A DNA stretch of 64,000 nt from Shewanella sp. KX20019. Its GTDB lineage: Bacteria; Pseudomonadota; Gammaproteobacteria; Enterobacterales; Shewanellaceae. Below, piece by piece: positions 18,738 through 27,933 of the stretch (its first letter is position 1; each line of letters starts with the position of its first letter). Both the position numbers and the translations under genes were made by a program. The stretch is taken from NCBI RefSeq assembly GCF_016757755.1, contig NZ_CP068437.1:3100001-3164000 (forward strand), given 5' to 3'. The notes under the pieces are model-generated. The model was not told the DNA's origin. It ran no database searches and worked only from the letters and a program-made list of their open reading frames with translations.

Positions 18738-19163
18738 ATGCCCTTAACAAACACACCAACTCAATTTAGTGAAACCATGTCACTTAGAATTGAGCAATCT
18801 GAAGCTCGCGTGATCAAAGCTGTATTTCCATCAATTACCAACCATCACAACACCCTATTTGGTGGCGAAGCGTTGGCTTGGATGGATGAAACTGCTTTTA
18901 TCGCAGCCACCCGTTTTTGTCGAAAAACACTGGTCACAGTAAGCTCAGATAGAATCGATTTCAATAAAGCCATTCCAGCGGGTTCACTAGCCGAAATCAT
19001 CGCCCGCGTGATCCATGTGGGTAACACCTCAATCAAAGTGGAGGTGAACATATTCGTTGAAGACATGTATAGAGATCATCGCGAACATGCTATACGCGGG
19101 GTCTTTACCTTTGTTGCCGTTGATGATGACAGAAAACCCACCGCAGTTTGGACCCTAGAATAG
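18738..19163 (+). CDS. Acyl-CoA thioesterase, hotdog fold, YciA/BACH-like
   Basis: 141-residue hotdog-fold thioesterase. It contains the conserved segment NHHNTLFGGEALAWMDE (about 35-51), with the catalytic Asp in WMDE, followed by TVSSDRIDFNKAIPAG. Members of this group cleave short to long acyl-CoAs. Length and motifs fit the hexameric YciA/cytosolic acyl-CoA hydrolase branch. It stands alone between the GNAT gene and the crbR-like gene. The physiological substrate is not evident. Confidence 0.87.
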   Translation: MPLTNTPTQFSETMSLRIEQSEARVIKAVFPSITNHHNTLFGGEALAWMDETAFIAATRFCRKTLVTVSSDRIDFNKAIPAGSLAEIIARVIHVGNTSIKVEVNIFVEDMYRDHREHAIRGVFTFVAVDDDRKPTAVWTLE

Positions 19164-19244
19164 TCCTGCGTTGAGGATTAGTAGCATGATCCTCACTTTT
19201 TCGTTTCAGCGATAAAGCAGAACTATTAATCGTTCGCTAAATCT

Positions 19245-19260
19245 TTAGACATAAGTCTAA
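19245..19260. promoter_or_regulatory. TAGAC-N4-GTCTA inverted repeat upstream of the crbR-like gene
   Basis: TTAGAC-ATAA-GTCTAA is a perfect inverted repeat. Its centre is 31.5 bases upstream of a -10-like TATAAC (19284-19289). The same TAGAC-N4-GTCTA element occurs before acs at nearly the same distance from a -10-like hexamer, so it is a candidate CrbR binding site. Confidence 0.55.
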
Positions 19261-19377
19261 CTCTGTGGCGAATTTTACGAAATTATAACCTTTCGCCGAT
19301 AAACTCATAGAACCCCTTGTCATTTATCTGTTACATTGAACTACCTTCACGCGCAACAACAATTACCCTATAAAGCC

Positions 19378-20037
19378 ATGAAGCCTGAAAATTTAAATAT
19401 AATTATCGCCGATGACCACCCTTTGTTTAGGAATGCACTAAGACACGCTTTGTCGTCTGCATTTTTAAATACCCAATGGTTTGAAGCCGATAGCGCTGAT
19501 GCGCTACAAAATTTATTAGACAATAAAGACATTGAATATGATGTCGTACTGCTCGATCTACAGATGCCGGGTTCTCACGGTTATTCTACGTTGATCCACC
19601 TTCGAACCCATTACCAAGAACTGCCGGTGGTTGTGATCTCCGCTCATGAAGATAATACGACCATTAGCCGTGCAATCCATTATGGAAGTTCAGGGTTTAT
19701 GCCTAAATCTTCGTCGATGGAAACCCTTTCAGCCGCACTCGAAGCCGTTCTGTTTGGTGATGTTTGGTTACCAGAAGGTGTTGAGCTCCAAGCCATTAAT
19801 GAAGACGGAACCGATCAGGTAGCCAGTAAACTATCAGATCTCACACCGCAGCAGTACAAGGTGCTGCAGATGTTTGCCGAAGGTTTGCTCAATAAGCAGA
19901 TAGCCTATGATCTAGGAGTTTCAGAAGCTACGATTAAAGCCCATGCCACTGCAATATTCAGAAAACTCGGTGTGCGGAACCGAACTCAAGCTGTTATCGC
20001 TTTACAGCAACTAGAGATGGAAAAAATCGATCTTTAA
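19378..20037 (+). CDS. crbR: LuxR-family response regulator, CrbR-like (acetate switch)
   Basis: 219 residues: a receiver domain with ADDHP at 11-15, phospho-acceptor Asp60 in LLDLQMPG and the conserved Lys in FMPKSSS, then a LuxR-type helix-turn-helix (LTPQQYKVLQMFAEGLLNKQIA...EATIKAHATAI). It fits CrbR/ErdR, which activates acetyl-CoA synthetase in Vibrio and Pseudomonas. The matching hybrid kinase and acs lie 2-6 kb downstream. A TTG at 19336 would add 14 residues; the ATG at 19378 begins exactly at the receiver domain. The CrbR name is inferred from this context. Confidence 0.78.
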   Translation: MKPENLNIIIADDHPLFRNALRHALSSAFLNTQWFEADSADALQNLLDNKDIEYDVVLLDLQMPGSHGYSTLIHLRTHYQELPVVVISAHEDNTTISRAIHYGSSGFMPKSSSMETLSAALEAVLFGDVWLPEGVELQAINEDGTDQVASKLSDLTPQQYKVLQMFAEGLLNKQIAYDLGVSEATIKAHATAIFRKLGVRNRTQAVIALQQLEMEKIDL

Positions 20038-20059
20038 TCTGCTCAAAATCAACCACAAA

Positions 20060-20090
20060 AAAACCGCAAACAGATGCGGTTTTTTTATGG
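20060..20090. terminator. Bidirectional terminator between the crbR-like and puuB-like genes
   Basis: AACCGCA and TGCGGTT form the stem; A and T runs on both sides serve both convergent genes. Confidence 0.85.
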
Positions 20091-20098
20091 ATAATGTA

Positions 20099-21388
20099 CT
20101 ACCTAAAGTTCTCCAACACTTTGTAATACATCATTCCTAATGCTAACGCCTGATTTCCAAACCATTCATTCAGCGGGATCCGCAAATGTGACATCTCGGC
20201 AAATAAACTAAACTCTTGTAGCTCTCCAACAACAGCACTGGCCATTATTTCGCCCATAATATGAGACGTCGCTACACCATGGCCTGAGTAACCCTGGCAA
20301 TAAAAAACATTAGCCGATGCCTTGCCAAGTTGAGGAATACGGTTTAACACTATCCCTGCCATCCCCGTCCACTGATATTCTATTTCTATCCCTTTTAACT
20401 GAGGGAATGTGCGTTCCATGGCGGGTCTCAATGCCTTGGCAACATCTTTTGAATCACGGCCAGAGTAATTAGTGCCACCACCGAACATCAAACGGTTATC
20501 AGCGGTTAGGCGGTAATAATCCAACACGAAGCGGGTATCATAAACAGCCACGTCTTTGGGAATAAGGATTTGAGCTTGCTCTGGTGTCAGTTGTGCCGTA
20601 GCGCAATTACCTAGCGATGCAGGAAACAGCATTCCTCTGAGCTTTTTTCGCGCCAGTTTATGGTAAGCATTACCAGCCAACACCACACTATTGGCGATAA
20701 TTTTACCCTTTGCTGTAGTCACTGTCGCAACCACACCATCATCAATTTCCAGTACAGCTGAACCTTCAAAGATCAGCGCCCCCATACTTTCAGCGGCTCT
20801 AGCTTCGCCAATACAAAGATTAACGGAATGAAGATGCATATTACGTCTATTGAGCAGCCCCCCATGATACAAAGGCGTATTAATGTATTCGGGCAACTCA
20901 GCTTTTGATAACAGCGCTAGCTCGCTTTCCATTCCACGACTGCAGCCTTCATCATAGGTCTTCTGTAGTTCGTCTATGTGGCTAGCTTTGTAAGCGGTAT
21001 GTATGTGGCCAAATTTAAGATCACACTCAATGGCATATTTTTTTACTCGTGCCTTAATAATCTCATGCCCACGCCAACGCATATTCCATACGAACTGTTC
21101 AGCGTCAGCGCCCAACTTACTCTTAAGCTGTTTGGTCATAGCTGCATCGCCAGACAAACTCCCTGTCACCTGTCCACCATTGCGCCCTGTTGCCCCCCAA
21201 CCGATCTTATTCGCTTCAACAATGGCAACTTTATAGCCTTTTTCGCATAGTTCCACAGCTGTCGCGACGCCAGTAAAACCACCGCCAACAATCACTACGT
21301 CAACCCGAAATTCTCCCTCTAGTTCGGGGTAATCTGTTTCATCAGTAATGGTGGCGTTGTAGTAGGAGTTGCAGCGTGGTTCTGACAT
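20099..21388 (-). CDS. FAD-dependent amine oxidoreductase, PuuB-like
   Basis: 429-residue flavoprotein of the DAO family. The dinucleotide-binding motif VVIVGGGFTGVATAVELCEKG is near 30-50, the DAO-type GWGATGRNGGQVTGS near 65-79, and the closing flavin contact GYSGHGVATSHIMGE near 370-385. It resembles gamma-glutamylputrescine oxidase PuuB. No other putrescine genes are in the window, so the substrate (amine or N-methyl amino acid) is uncertain. AAGGA is seven bases before the ATG, and a 14-base palindrome stands just upstream of that. Confidence 0.82.
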   Translation of the reverse strand: MSEPRCNSYYNATITDETDYPELEGEFRVDVVIVGGGFTGVATAVELCEKGYKVAIVEANKIGWGATGRNGGQVTGSLSGDAAMTKQLKSKLGADAEQFVWNMRWRGHEIIKARVKKYAIECDLKFGHIHTAYKASHIDELQKTYDEGCSRGMESELALLSKAELPEYINTPLYHGGLLNRRNMHLHSVNLCIGEARAAESMGALIFEGSAVLEIDDGVVATVTTAKGKIIANSVVLAGNAYHKLARKKLRGMLFPASLGNCATAQLTPEQAQILIPKDVAVYDTRFVLDYYRLTADNRLMFGGGTNYSGRDSKDVAKALRPAMERTFPQLKGIEIEYQWTGMAGIVLNRIPQLGKASANVFYCQGYSGHGVATSHIMGEIMASAVVGELQEFSLFAEMSHLRIPLNEWFGNQALALGMMYYKVLENFR

Positions 21389-21403
21389 AACAATTTCCTT
21401 TTG

Positions 21404-21417
21404 AGTAATCGATTACT
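21404..21417. promoter_or_regulatory. Palindrome before the PuuB-like gene
   Basis: AGTAATCGATTACT is a perfect 14-base palindrome 16-29 bases before the start codon, next to the ribosome-binding site. It is a candidate repressor site; the regulator is unknown. Confidence 0.4.
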
Positions 21418-21833
21418 TCTTGTTTTATATATTTTACATGCGTTCAGTATATCCATCTTTATATTCAGGTCAAGCCGTGTAAATGTTAAGGCTCGACTTG
21501 GACCAATGAGTCGAGCTAACCGACTGCCATTTTTGAGATAAACGCAGTGGCGTCAATTCGAATTGAAAATTTTACTCGGTTTTGAATTGATTCAGACTTA
21601 ATGCTATTGGTATAACTTGTCGAGTGATATTTCAGCGACTATCTTCAATAGAGAGTATTTTATACCCTTCCTCATAGAGTAGTGATTAATCCACAGTGCA
21701 GTGCTTTCCCCAAGCACGTTAATGTCGAACGGTATAGTTTAGAAATTGTGCAAATTTACTGTCGCTGGGTTTTCAGGGAATGCTCTCTGCGGGTTCGGCA
21801 GATTAATTAACGATTAACATGAAGGACTGTGAT
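21418..21833. other. Intergenic region between divergent PuuB-like and repeat-lipoprotein genes
   Basis: No gene was found. It contains a perfect inverted repeat GCTCGACT / AGTCGAGC (21491-21498 and 21509-21516) with a ten-base spacer, and an AT-rich stretch that probably holds both promoters. Confidence 0.5.
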
Positions 21834-22169
21834 ATGAAAAAACTCTGTTTAGCTATTGTTATTTTCGCGCTCAGTGCCTGTGCTTCAGCGCCTGCTACCT
21901 GGAAAGGTATGTCAGAGCGTGACATTGCAGCATGGAAAGAGATTGGTTTTAACGCTGAAAAAGCTCAAGCGTGGAAGGGGAGCGGATTTAACCCTGAGCA
22001 ATCTCAAAACTGGTCAAAGCAAGGCTTTGACCTAACCAATGCCAGTAGTTGGAAAAGCCAATCTTTTGATGCTGAAGAGGCAAAAAACTGGAAGGCTGGC
22101 GGCTTTGATGTTGAAAGTGCTGTCGACTCGAGAGATAAAGGCCTCACCCCCGTCAAAATAGAAAACTAG
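21834..22169 (+). CDS. Small lipoprotein made of 13-residue W-x3-GF repeats
   Basis: 111 residues. A lipoprotein signal peptide ends in LSAC, putting the lipidated Cys near residue 16. The rest is five consecutive 13-residue units that each begin with Trp and have Phe at position 6, in the pattern W(K/S)xx(G/S)F(N/D)xxxAxx, preceded by an incomplete first unit. The ATG at 21834 has AAGGA seven bases upstream and is preferred to the ATG at 21819. Function unknown; it is probably anchored in the outer membrane. It has its own terminator and sits between the crbR-like and crbS-like genes. Confidence 0.8.
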   Translation: MKKLCLAIVIFALSACASAPATWKGMSERDIAAWKEIGFNAEKAQAWKGSGFNPEQSQNWSKQGFDLTNASSWKSQSFDAEEAKNWKAGGFDVESAVDSRDKGLTPVKIEN

Positions 22170-22192
22170 CCGCTTATAACAGAAACGGCACA

Positions 22193-22213
22193 CTTAGTCG
22201 GTATGCCGTTTTT
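22193..22213 (+). terminator. Terminator after the repeat lipoprotein
   Basis: AAACGGCA and TGCCGTTT pair over a short spacer and are followed by TTC; moderate strength. Confidence 0.6.
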
Positions 22214-22226
22214 CATCGTTAGTTAT

Positions 22227-25200
22227 CTAGCCTTTTCTAACCAGACTAGAGATCAATGCTCTTAGGGCGGCAGGTTTAATCATTTTAGCCATGTAGTGAT
22301 AACCACGAAGATGGACATCATCAATCAGATCTTTACGCGTATTAGCAGTGATCAAAATCCCCGGCAGATGCTCACCATAAAGACTACGGACACCATCCAT
22401 TGCATCGACGCCATTCTGATTGTTATCTAAATGATAATCAGCCAGTACAATATCGGGAGCCACCCCTTTTAAACCTAGTTTAATGCGAGCATCGGCAAAA
22501 TCACTGGCGCAAATGACCTCACATTGCCAGCGAGTCAATAAACTCTCAAGCCCAGCTAAAATCGCCTCTTCATTATCAATACACAACACCTTGATGCCCG
22601 CCAATGGTTGCAATAACGACGGTATTTTCTTTGGTGTCGGCGCGGTTACTTTTACTCCGAGTGGTACTCTAATAGAGAACACAGAGCCTTGACCTAAAAT
22701 TGAAGTCACACTAATTTTATGCTCTAAAACACGGCTTATTCTATCGGCAATGGCAAGCCCTAAACCTAAGCCACTGACACTTTTGCTTTCTGGATTATCG
22801 AGTCGCTTAAACTCTTTAAAAATTTCCTGTGTATCACTCTCATCAATACCGCAACCGCTATCCAGTACCTGGATCTCAAGCTCTGTCTCGCGGTAACGGC
22901 AACCCAACAGCACGCGATTTCCCTTGGCGTAGCGATAAGCATTGGTTAGGAAGTTTTGCAGTACTCGTCTGAGCAGGCTCTGATCTGAATTAACAGTTGC
23001 TGAACATGGTATTGAGCTAAACCTTATTGAACAGTCTTTAGCCATGGCCTGAAACTCAACCGTCAAACCATCGAGTAAGTCTGCAATAGCAAAATCTCGG
23101 CGATTGACATCTACCATGCCTGAATCCAACTTAGAGATATCCAGTAGGTCAGTAAGCAGTTCTCCTGCAATTTTAAGGGAGCTATTGACATGACTTAATG
23201 TTGTTTTTGCCTCTAAATCCAAATTCGGATACTGCGAAAGCGATGCAGTAAATAACCGGGCTGCGTTTAAGGGCTGCATCAAGTCATGCCCTACTGCGGC
23301 TAGAAACTGACTCTTTGAGGCATTGGCCATCTCTTCTTGCGCCTTCGACTCCAGCAGCTTACTGTTAAGCATCGATAACTCAAAAGTACGCTCTTTTACT
23401 CTCGCTTCTAGTGTCTCATTCGACTCTTGCAACGCTTTGGCTTGCAAACGATATTGAGTAATGTCGGTAAACGTCATCACAAAGCCGCCACCTGGCATAG
23501 GATTACCTTGGATCTTTATAACCTTACCATCTTTACGTTGTCGCTCAGACACATGTTGAGAGCCATCGCGCATATGCTGCACCCGCTTCTCAACTTGTTC
23601 ATCAATATCGCCTAGGCCGCAATAGCCGCGTTTTGCATTGAAATGGATGACATCACTAATGGGCATACCGGCCTGCAAAAAATTATCTGGATACTGATAA
23701 AGCTCAGCATATTTATAATTCCAAGCCACAAGATTAAGATCTTTATCCACCACGCTCATGCCTTCATATGCATGTTCGATCGCACCGCGCAGCATATCTT
23801 GGCTCAAAATAATTTTTGAAGACGCCTCATCCACAAGGCTAAACACTTCATCTAACGCCAAGTCTCGACCTTGTAACACCGAATCCATCACCAATGACGC
23901 ACTCGAAGCACCAAGCACTCCCGAGAGCATATGCTCTGTATGTTCAATCAATTCAGGCGGGGCGACTTTATGCCAACTATCACTCTTTACAGCATCTTCA
24001 GAAAAACCAGAAAAGCTCTCATATGCTCGCGTTGGACTCACAAAGCGGCTCGCTAGAATGAGTAAATCTTGCTGTGAAACCGCCGCACTCTTACGGTTTG
24101 TGGCGTTTTTTAACTGCCCAGGAGTGACAAAAGCGCTTGCTTGCATTCGCTCAACAACACCAGCACGAAACCATACAGAGCCAAGTACATAACATGCACA
24201 GTTCGCTAGCAAGGCGATGAGAATATCTCGAACATTAGGTTTAATAGAATCGAGTAAGGCAAAGTCGGTGGTAATTAGTTCCGGTGATAGAGCCACGCCG
24301 TGCAGTAATATGTAACACCAACTACCAAAGCCGACGGCAAGCCCTAAAAATACCCCACTGCGATTACCGTGCTTCCAATACATACCACCAATTAACGCGG
24401 GTGCCAGTTGCGCGAATGCACCGAAAGACAACATGCCTAAAGAGGACAAAGAGTCGTTATCAATAAATGACAGATAGCTAAAATAACCCAACCCCAAGAT
24501 AAGCATAATCGCGAGCCGGCGAGCATTAAGCAGCAGTTGTGAAAACTGATTGAAATTTCTGGCTTTTATCTGTCCAGTCCGCAGCATTAATGGCACTAGC
24601 CATTCATTACTCACCATGACGCTAATCGTCACAACCGCGACAATGACCATCCCCGTAGCCGCTGATAAAGTTCCTAACAATGCCACGACGGCAAGCCACG
24701 GTTTATCAAGCGCCAGCGGTAGGTTTATCACATAAGTATCCGCAGCAACTGCATCACCTAACAATAGCTTGCCAGCTAACGCTAACGGCGCTACAAATAG
24801 ACCAAATAACAACAAATAGAGCGGGAACATCCATCTGGCTTTAACCATGGTTTGTTCATTGTTGCACTCAACCATCATCACATGGAACTGTCTTGGCATG
24901 CATAAAAAGGCCGCCATTCCCACCAGTAACTCAGGCATTAGAGATTCAATGCGCAAATTGGGTTTACCGATCAGATCCCGCGCACTCGCTTGCTGCCAGA
25001 TATCGCCAAAGCCGTCAAAGACACCAAAACTGATCACAGCGCCAACCAATAGGAAAGCCCCTAACTTAACCAATGACTCAAATGCTATCGCGAGGATCAT
25101 CCCAGGGTTATGTTCGGTTGCATCCAGTTTACGAGTACCAAATAAGATGGCAAAAACAGCTAATATGCCAGTAATGACTAACGACACTTTAGCGCCATCA

Positions 25201-25655
25201 AACAACGCCCCTTCCGGTTGAAAAAGGTTCAAGCTAAAGACCATCGCCTTAAGTTGCAGCGCAATGTAGGGCATGATGCCAAACAGGGCGATTAGGGTCA
25301 CAATTGCCGCAAGCAGCTGTGACTTACCGTATCTTGCCGCAATAAAGTCGGCGACGGAGGTAATATTTTGCGCCTTAGACACAATCACCATTTTTCTAAG
25401 CAGACCGAATCCAAGCGTAAAAATAAGAATAGGCCCGATAAAGATTGGCAGAAATGACCATAAGTCATCGGCAGATTGCCCCACGGTACCTAAAAAGCTC
25501 CAAGAGGAGCAATACACAGCAAGGCTTAAACCATAGATCCACGCTTGAATACGCTTGGTGATACGACTAAACCAGCGTTCAGCCCCCCAAGCGATGAGGA
25601 ACAATAGACAAACATAAATAATGGCAATGGTGCCAACAAGCACAGTCAAATTCAT
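22227..25655 (-). CDS. crbS: SLC5 transporter-histidine kinase hybrid, CrbS-like
   Basis: 1142 residues. The first ~490 form a sodium:solute symporter (SLC5) domain with about 13 membrane helices. A PAS domain follows near 615-730 (VDKDLNLVAWNYKYAELYQ), then a coiled linker and the kinase core with phospho-acceptor His in VGHDLMQPLNA. ATP-binding motifs are NFLTNAYRYA, DSGCGI and GLGLGLAI. A C-terminal receiver has DIVLADYHLD. This is the CrbS/MxtR architecture that controls acs in Vibrio and Pseudomonas. It is divergent from acs, and the CrbR-like partner is 2.2 kb downstream. Acetate sensing is inferred. Confidence 0.88.
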   Translation of the reverse strand: MNLTVLVGTIAIIYVCLLFLIAWGAERWFSRITKRIQAWIYGLSLAVYCSSWSFLGTVGQSADDLWSFLPIFIGPILIFTLGFGLLRKMVIVSKAQNITSVADFIAARYGKSQLLAAIVTLIALFGIMPYIALQLKAMVFSLNLFQPEGALFDGAKVSLVITGILAVFAILFGTRKLDATEHNPGMILAIAFESLVKLGAFLLVGAVISFGVFDGFGDIWQQASARDLIGKPNLRIESLMPELLVGMAAFLCMPRQFHVMMVECNNEQTMVKARWMFPLYLLLFGLFVAPLALAGKLLLGDAVAADTYVINLPLALDKPWLAVVALLGTLSAATGMVIVAVVTISVMVSNEWLVPLMLRTGQIKARNFNQFSQLLLNARRLAIMLILGLGYFSYLSFIDNDSLSSLGMLSFGAFAQLAPALIGGMYWKHGNRSGVFLGLAVGFGSWCYILLHGVALSPELITTDFALLDSIKPNVRDILIALLANCACYVLGSVWFRAGVVERMQASAFVTPGQLKNATNRKSAAVSQQDLLILASRFVSPTRAYESFSGFSEDAVKSDSWHKVAPPELIEHTEHMLSGVLGASSASLVMDSVLQGRDLALDEVFSLVDEASSKIILSQDMLRGAIEHAYEGMSVVDKDLNLVAWNYKYAELYQYPDNFLQAGMPISDVIHFNAKRGYCGLGDIDEQVEKRVQHMRDGSQHVSERQRKDGKVIKIQGNPMPGGGFVMTFTDITQYRLQAKALQESNETLEARVKERTFELSMLNSKLLESKAQEEMANASKSQFLAAVGHDLMQPLNAARLFTASLSQYPNLDLEAKTTLSHVNSSLKIAGELLTDLLDISKLDSGMVDVNRRDFAIADLLDGLTVEFQAMAKDCSIRFSSIPCSATVNSDQSLLRRVLQNFLTNAYRYAKGNRVLLGCRYRETELEIQVLDSGCGIDESDTQEIFKEFKRLDNPESKSVSGLGLGLAIADRISRVLEHKISVTSILGQGSVFSIRVPLGVKVTAPTPKKIPSLLQPLAGIKVLCIDNEEAILAGLESLLTRWQCEVICASDFADARIKLGLKGVAPDIVLADYHLDNNQNGVDAMDGVRSLYGEHLPGILITANTRKDLIDDVHLRGYHYMAKMIKPAALRALISSLVRKG

Positions 25656-25751
25656 AGGATTCTCTTTTTTTTCCTATTTTGCGGTAAAAAACAAATGAAA
25701 TCTAGGCAAAGTTAATTTACAAGCGTTTAAAAAATAAGGATATTTTTTTAC

Positions 25752-25765
25752 TAGACCAAGGTCTA
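25752..25765. promoter_or_regulatory. TAGAC-N4-GTCTA inverted repeat in the crbS-acs intergenic region
   Basis: TAGAC-CAAG-GTCTA matches the element before the crbR-like gene. Its centre is 32.5 bases before CATACT (25791-25796), a possible acs -10, which would put it near -44. Candidate CrbR activation site for acs. Confidence 0.55.
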
Positions 25766-25828
25766 ATAGAGATGTAGCCCTCACACAATTCATACTCTTC
25801 TCACGCATTATTAGATAAGGGAAGCCCA

Positions 25829-27781
25829 ATGAGCATGCAGTCTCTCTACAAAGTTCCAAGTGAAATCGCTGAAAACGCACTTGTAAATGACGAACAATAT
25901 AAAAAAATGTATCAGGAGTCGATTGTAAATCCTGAAGGTTTCTGGAGAGAACACGGCAACCGTATCGATTGGATGAATCCCTTCACTAAGGTAAAGAAGA
26001 CTTCGTTCGATGACCATAACTTATTTATAAAATGGTTTTATGATGGCACGTTAAACGCATCATCTAACTGCCTAGACAGACATCTAGAAACCAACGCCGA
26101 TAAGATCGCTATCATCTGGGAAGGCGATGATGCTAAAGATCAGCGCACTATCACCTATGGTGAGTTACACACAGATGTCTGTAAATTTGCTAATGCCCTT
26201 CGCAGCCAAGGGGTACGACGCGGCGATGTCGTCACAATATATATGCCTATGGTGCCAGAAGCGGCCGTAGCCATGCTTGCCTGTGCTCGTATTGGTGCCA
26301 TTCACTCTGTTGTATTCGGTGGTTTCTCACCTGATTCAATCGCATCTCGCGTTATTGATGGTAATTCTAAAGTGGTGATCACCGCCGATGAAGGACTACG
26401 AGCGGGTCGTATTATTCCTCTTAAAGCCAATATCGATGAGGCGCTAGCTCATCCAGATGTAGACTGCGTTGAAAAAGTCATTGTCATGAAGCGCACTGGT
26501 GGTGACGTCAACTGGGTTGAAGGTCGGGATATCTGCTGGAATTCATTGATGGATACAGCATCTGAGTATTGTGTTCCTGAAGAGATGGGCGCTGAAGACC
26601 CACTGTTTTTGCTATATACCTCAGGTTCAACCGGTAATCCAAAAGGGGTGTTACACACCACCGGTGGTTACATGGTTTACGCTGCAATGACTCACGAATA
26701 TGTATTCGATTATAAAGACGGCGAAGTGTATTGGTGTACTGCCGATGTAGGTTGGATCACGGGTCACTCCTATATGGTGTATGGTCCGCTAGCCAATGGT
26801 GCAACCGTATTAATCCATGAAGGTGTACCGAATTATCCGACACCAGCGCGACTCGGCGAAATGGTTGATAGACATAAAGTTAATATCCTTTATACCGCCC
26901 CGACACTCATTCGCGCGCTAATGGCCGAAGGTAAAGAGCAGTTCGATAACTTTGATGGTAGTTCATTACGCATTATGGGTTCAGTAGGCGAACCGATTAA
27001 CCCAGAAGCATGGCGCTGGTACAACGATGTTATTGGTCATGAGAACTGCCCTATTGTTGATACTTGGTGGCAGACTGAAACTGGTGGAATTTTGATTAGC
27101 CCATTACCGGGAGCGACAGACACTAAACCTGGCTCTGCTACCCGTCCGTTCTTTGGTGTCCAACCCGCACTCGTTGACAACATGGGTAACATCGTTGAGG
27201 GCGCTAATGAAGGTAATCTAGTTATTCTAGATTCATGGCCTGGACAGATGCGAACCGTATTTGGCGATCATGAACGCTTTGTACTGACATACTTTAAAAC
27301 CTTTAGAGGTATGTACTTTACAGGCGACGGTGCAAAACGTGATGAAGATGGTTACTACTGGATCACTGGCCGTGTTGATGATGTTATTAACGTATCTGGT
27401 CATCGACTCGGTACTGCTGAAGTTGAAAGTGCGCTAGTGGCTCATGAACAAGTCGCTGAGGCTGCCGTAGTGGGTTACCCACATGACATTAAGGGTCAAG
27501 GTATCTATGCCTACGTGACCCTTACTCGAGGCACCGTAGAAACCGAAGAGCTGCGTCAAGAGCTTAGGCAATGGGTTAGAAAGGAGATTGGTGCATTGGC
27601 TACGCCCGATTTAATCCAATATGCAGGCGGTCTACCTAAAACACGTTCAGGCAAGATCATGCGTCGATTCCTACGCAAGATTGCCGCCAATGAAGTGACC
27701 AACTTAGGTGACTCTTCAACACTTGCCGATCCAGCAGTGATTGACACGCTTATTGAGTCTCGACTCAACCGCAGTGAGTAA
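25829..27781 (+). CDS. acs: Acetyl-CoA synthetase (AMP-forming)
   Basis: Activates acetate to acetyl-CoA through acetyl-AMP. The 650-residue protein shows the adenylate-forming motif YTSGSTGNPKGVLHTTGG near 263-280, WWQTETGG near 412-419 and the C-terminal GLPKTRSGKIMRRF. The lysine of that last motif (near 610) is the acetylation site known in Acs enzymes. It is transcribed away from the crbS-like kinase and carries a candidate CrbR site upstream. No protein acetyltransferase or deacetylase gene is in the window. Confidence 0.97.
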   Translation: MSMQSLYKVPSEIAENALVNDEQYKKMYQESIVNPEGFWREHGNRIDWMNPFTKVKKTSFDDHNLFIKWFYDGTLNASSNCLDRHLETNADKIAIIWEGDDAKDQRTITYGELHTDVCKFANALRSQGVRRGDVVTIYMPMVPEAAVAMLACARIGAIHSVVFGGFSPDSIASRVIDGNSKVVITADEGLRAGRIIPLKANIDEALAHPDVDCVEKVIVMKRTGGDVNWVEGRDICWNSLMDTASEYCVPEEMGAEDPLFLLYTSGSTGNPKGVLHTTGGYMVYAAMTHEYVFDYKDGEVYWCTADVGWITGHSYMVYGPLANGATVLIHEGVPNYPTPARLGEMVDRHKVNILYTAPTLIRALMAEGKEQFDNFDGSSLRIMGSVGEPINPEAWRWYNDVIGHENCPIVDTWWQTETGGILISPLPGATDTKPGSATRPFFGVQPALVDNMGNIVEGANEGNLVILDSWPGQMRTVFGDHERFVLTYFKTFRGMYFTGDGAKRDEDGYYWITGRVDDVINVSGHRLGTAEVESALVAHEQVAEAAVVGYPHDIKGQGIYAYVTLTRGTVETEELRQELRQWVRKEIGALATPDLIQYAGGLPKTRSGKIMRRFLRKIAANEVTNLGDSSTLADPAVIDTLIESRLNRSE

Positions 27782-27802
27782 TGGTTAAGTTTTACCTTCC
27801 CT

Positions 27803-27828
27803 AGCCCCTCATTGAGGGGCTTTTTTTA
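27803..27828 (+). terminator. Terminator after acs
   Basis: GCCCCTC and GAGGGGC flank an ATT loop and are followed by seven T residues. Confidence 0.9.
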
Positions 27829-27933
27829 TGACTTTAATAAACAAGCCAAAATTTTACTTATCCTCACTGCATATTTGTGTGATGATTTCGCTATCTGCTC
27901 TACTCCAATGGTTTGCCAAACGGAAACTAACTC

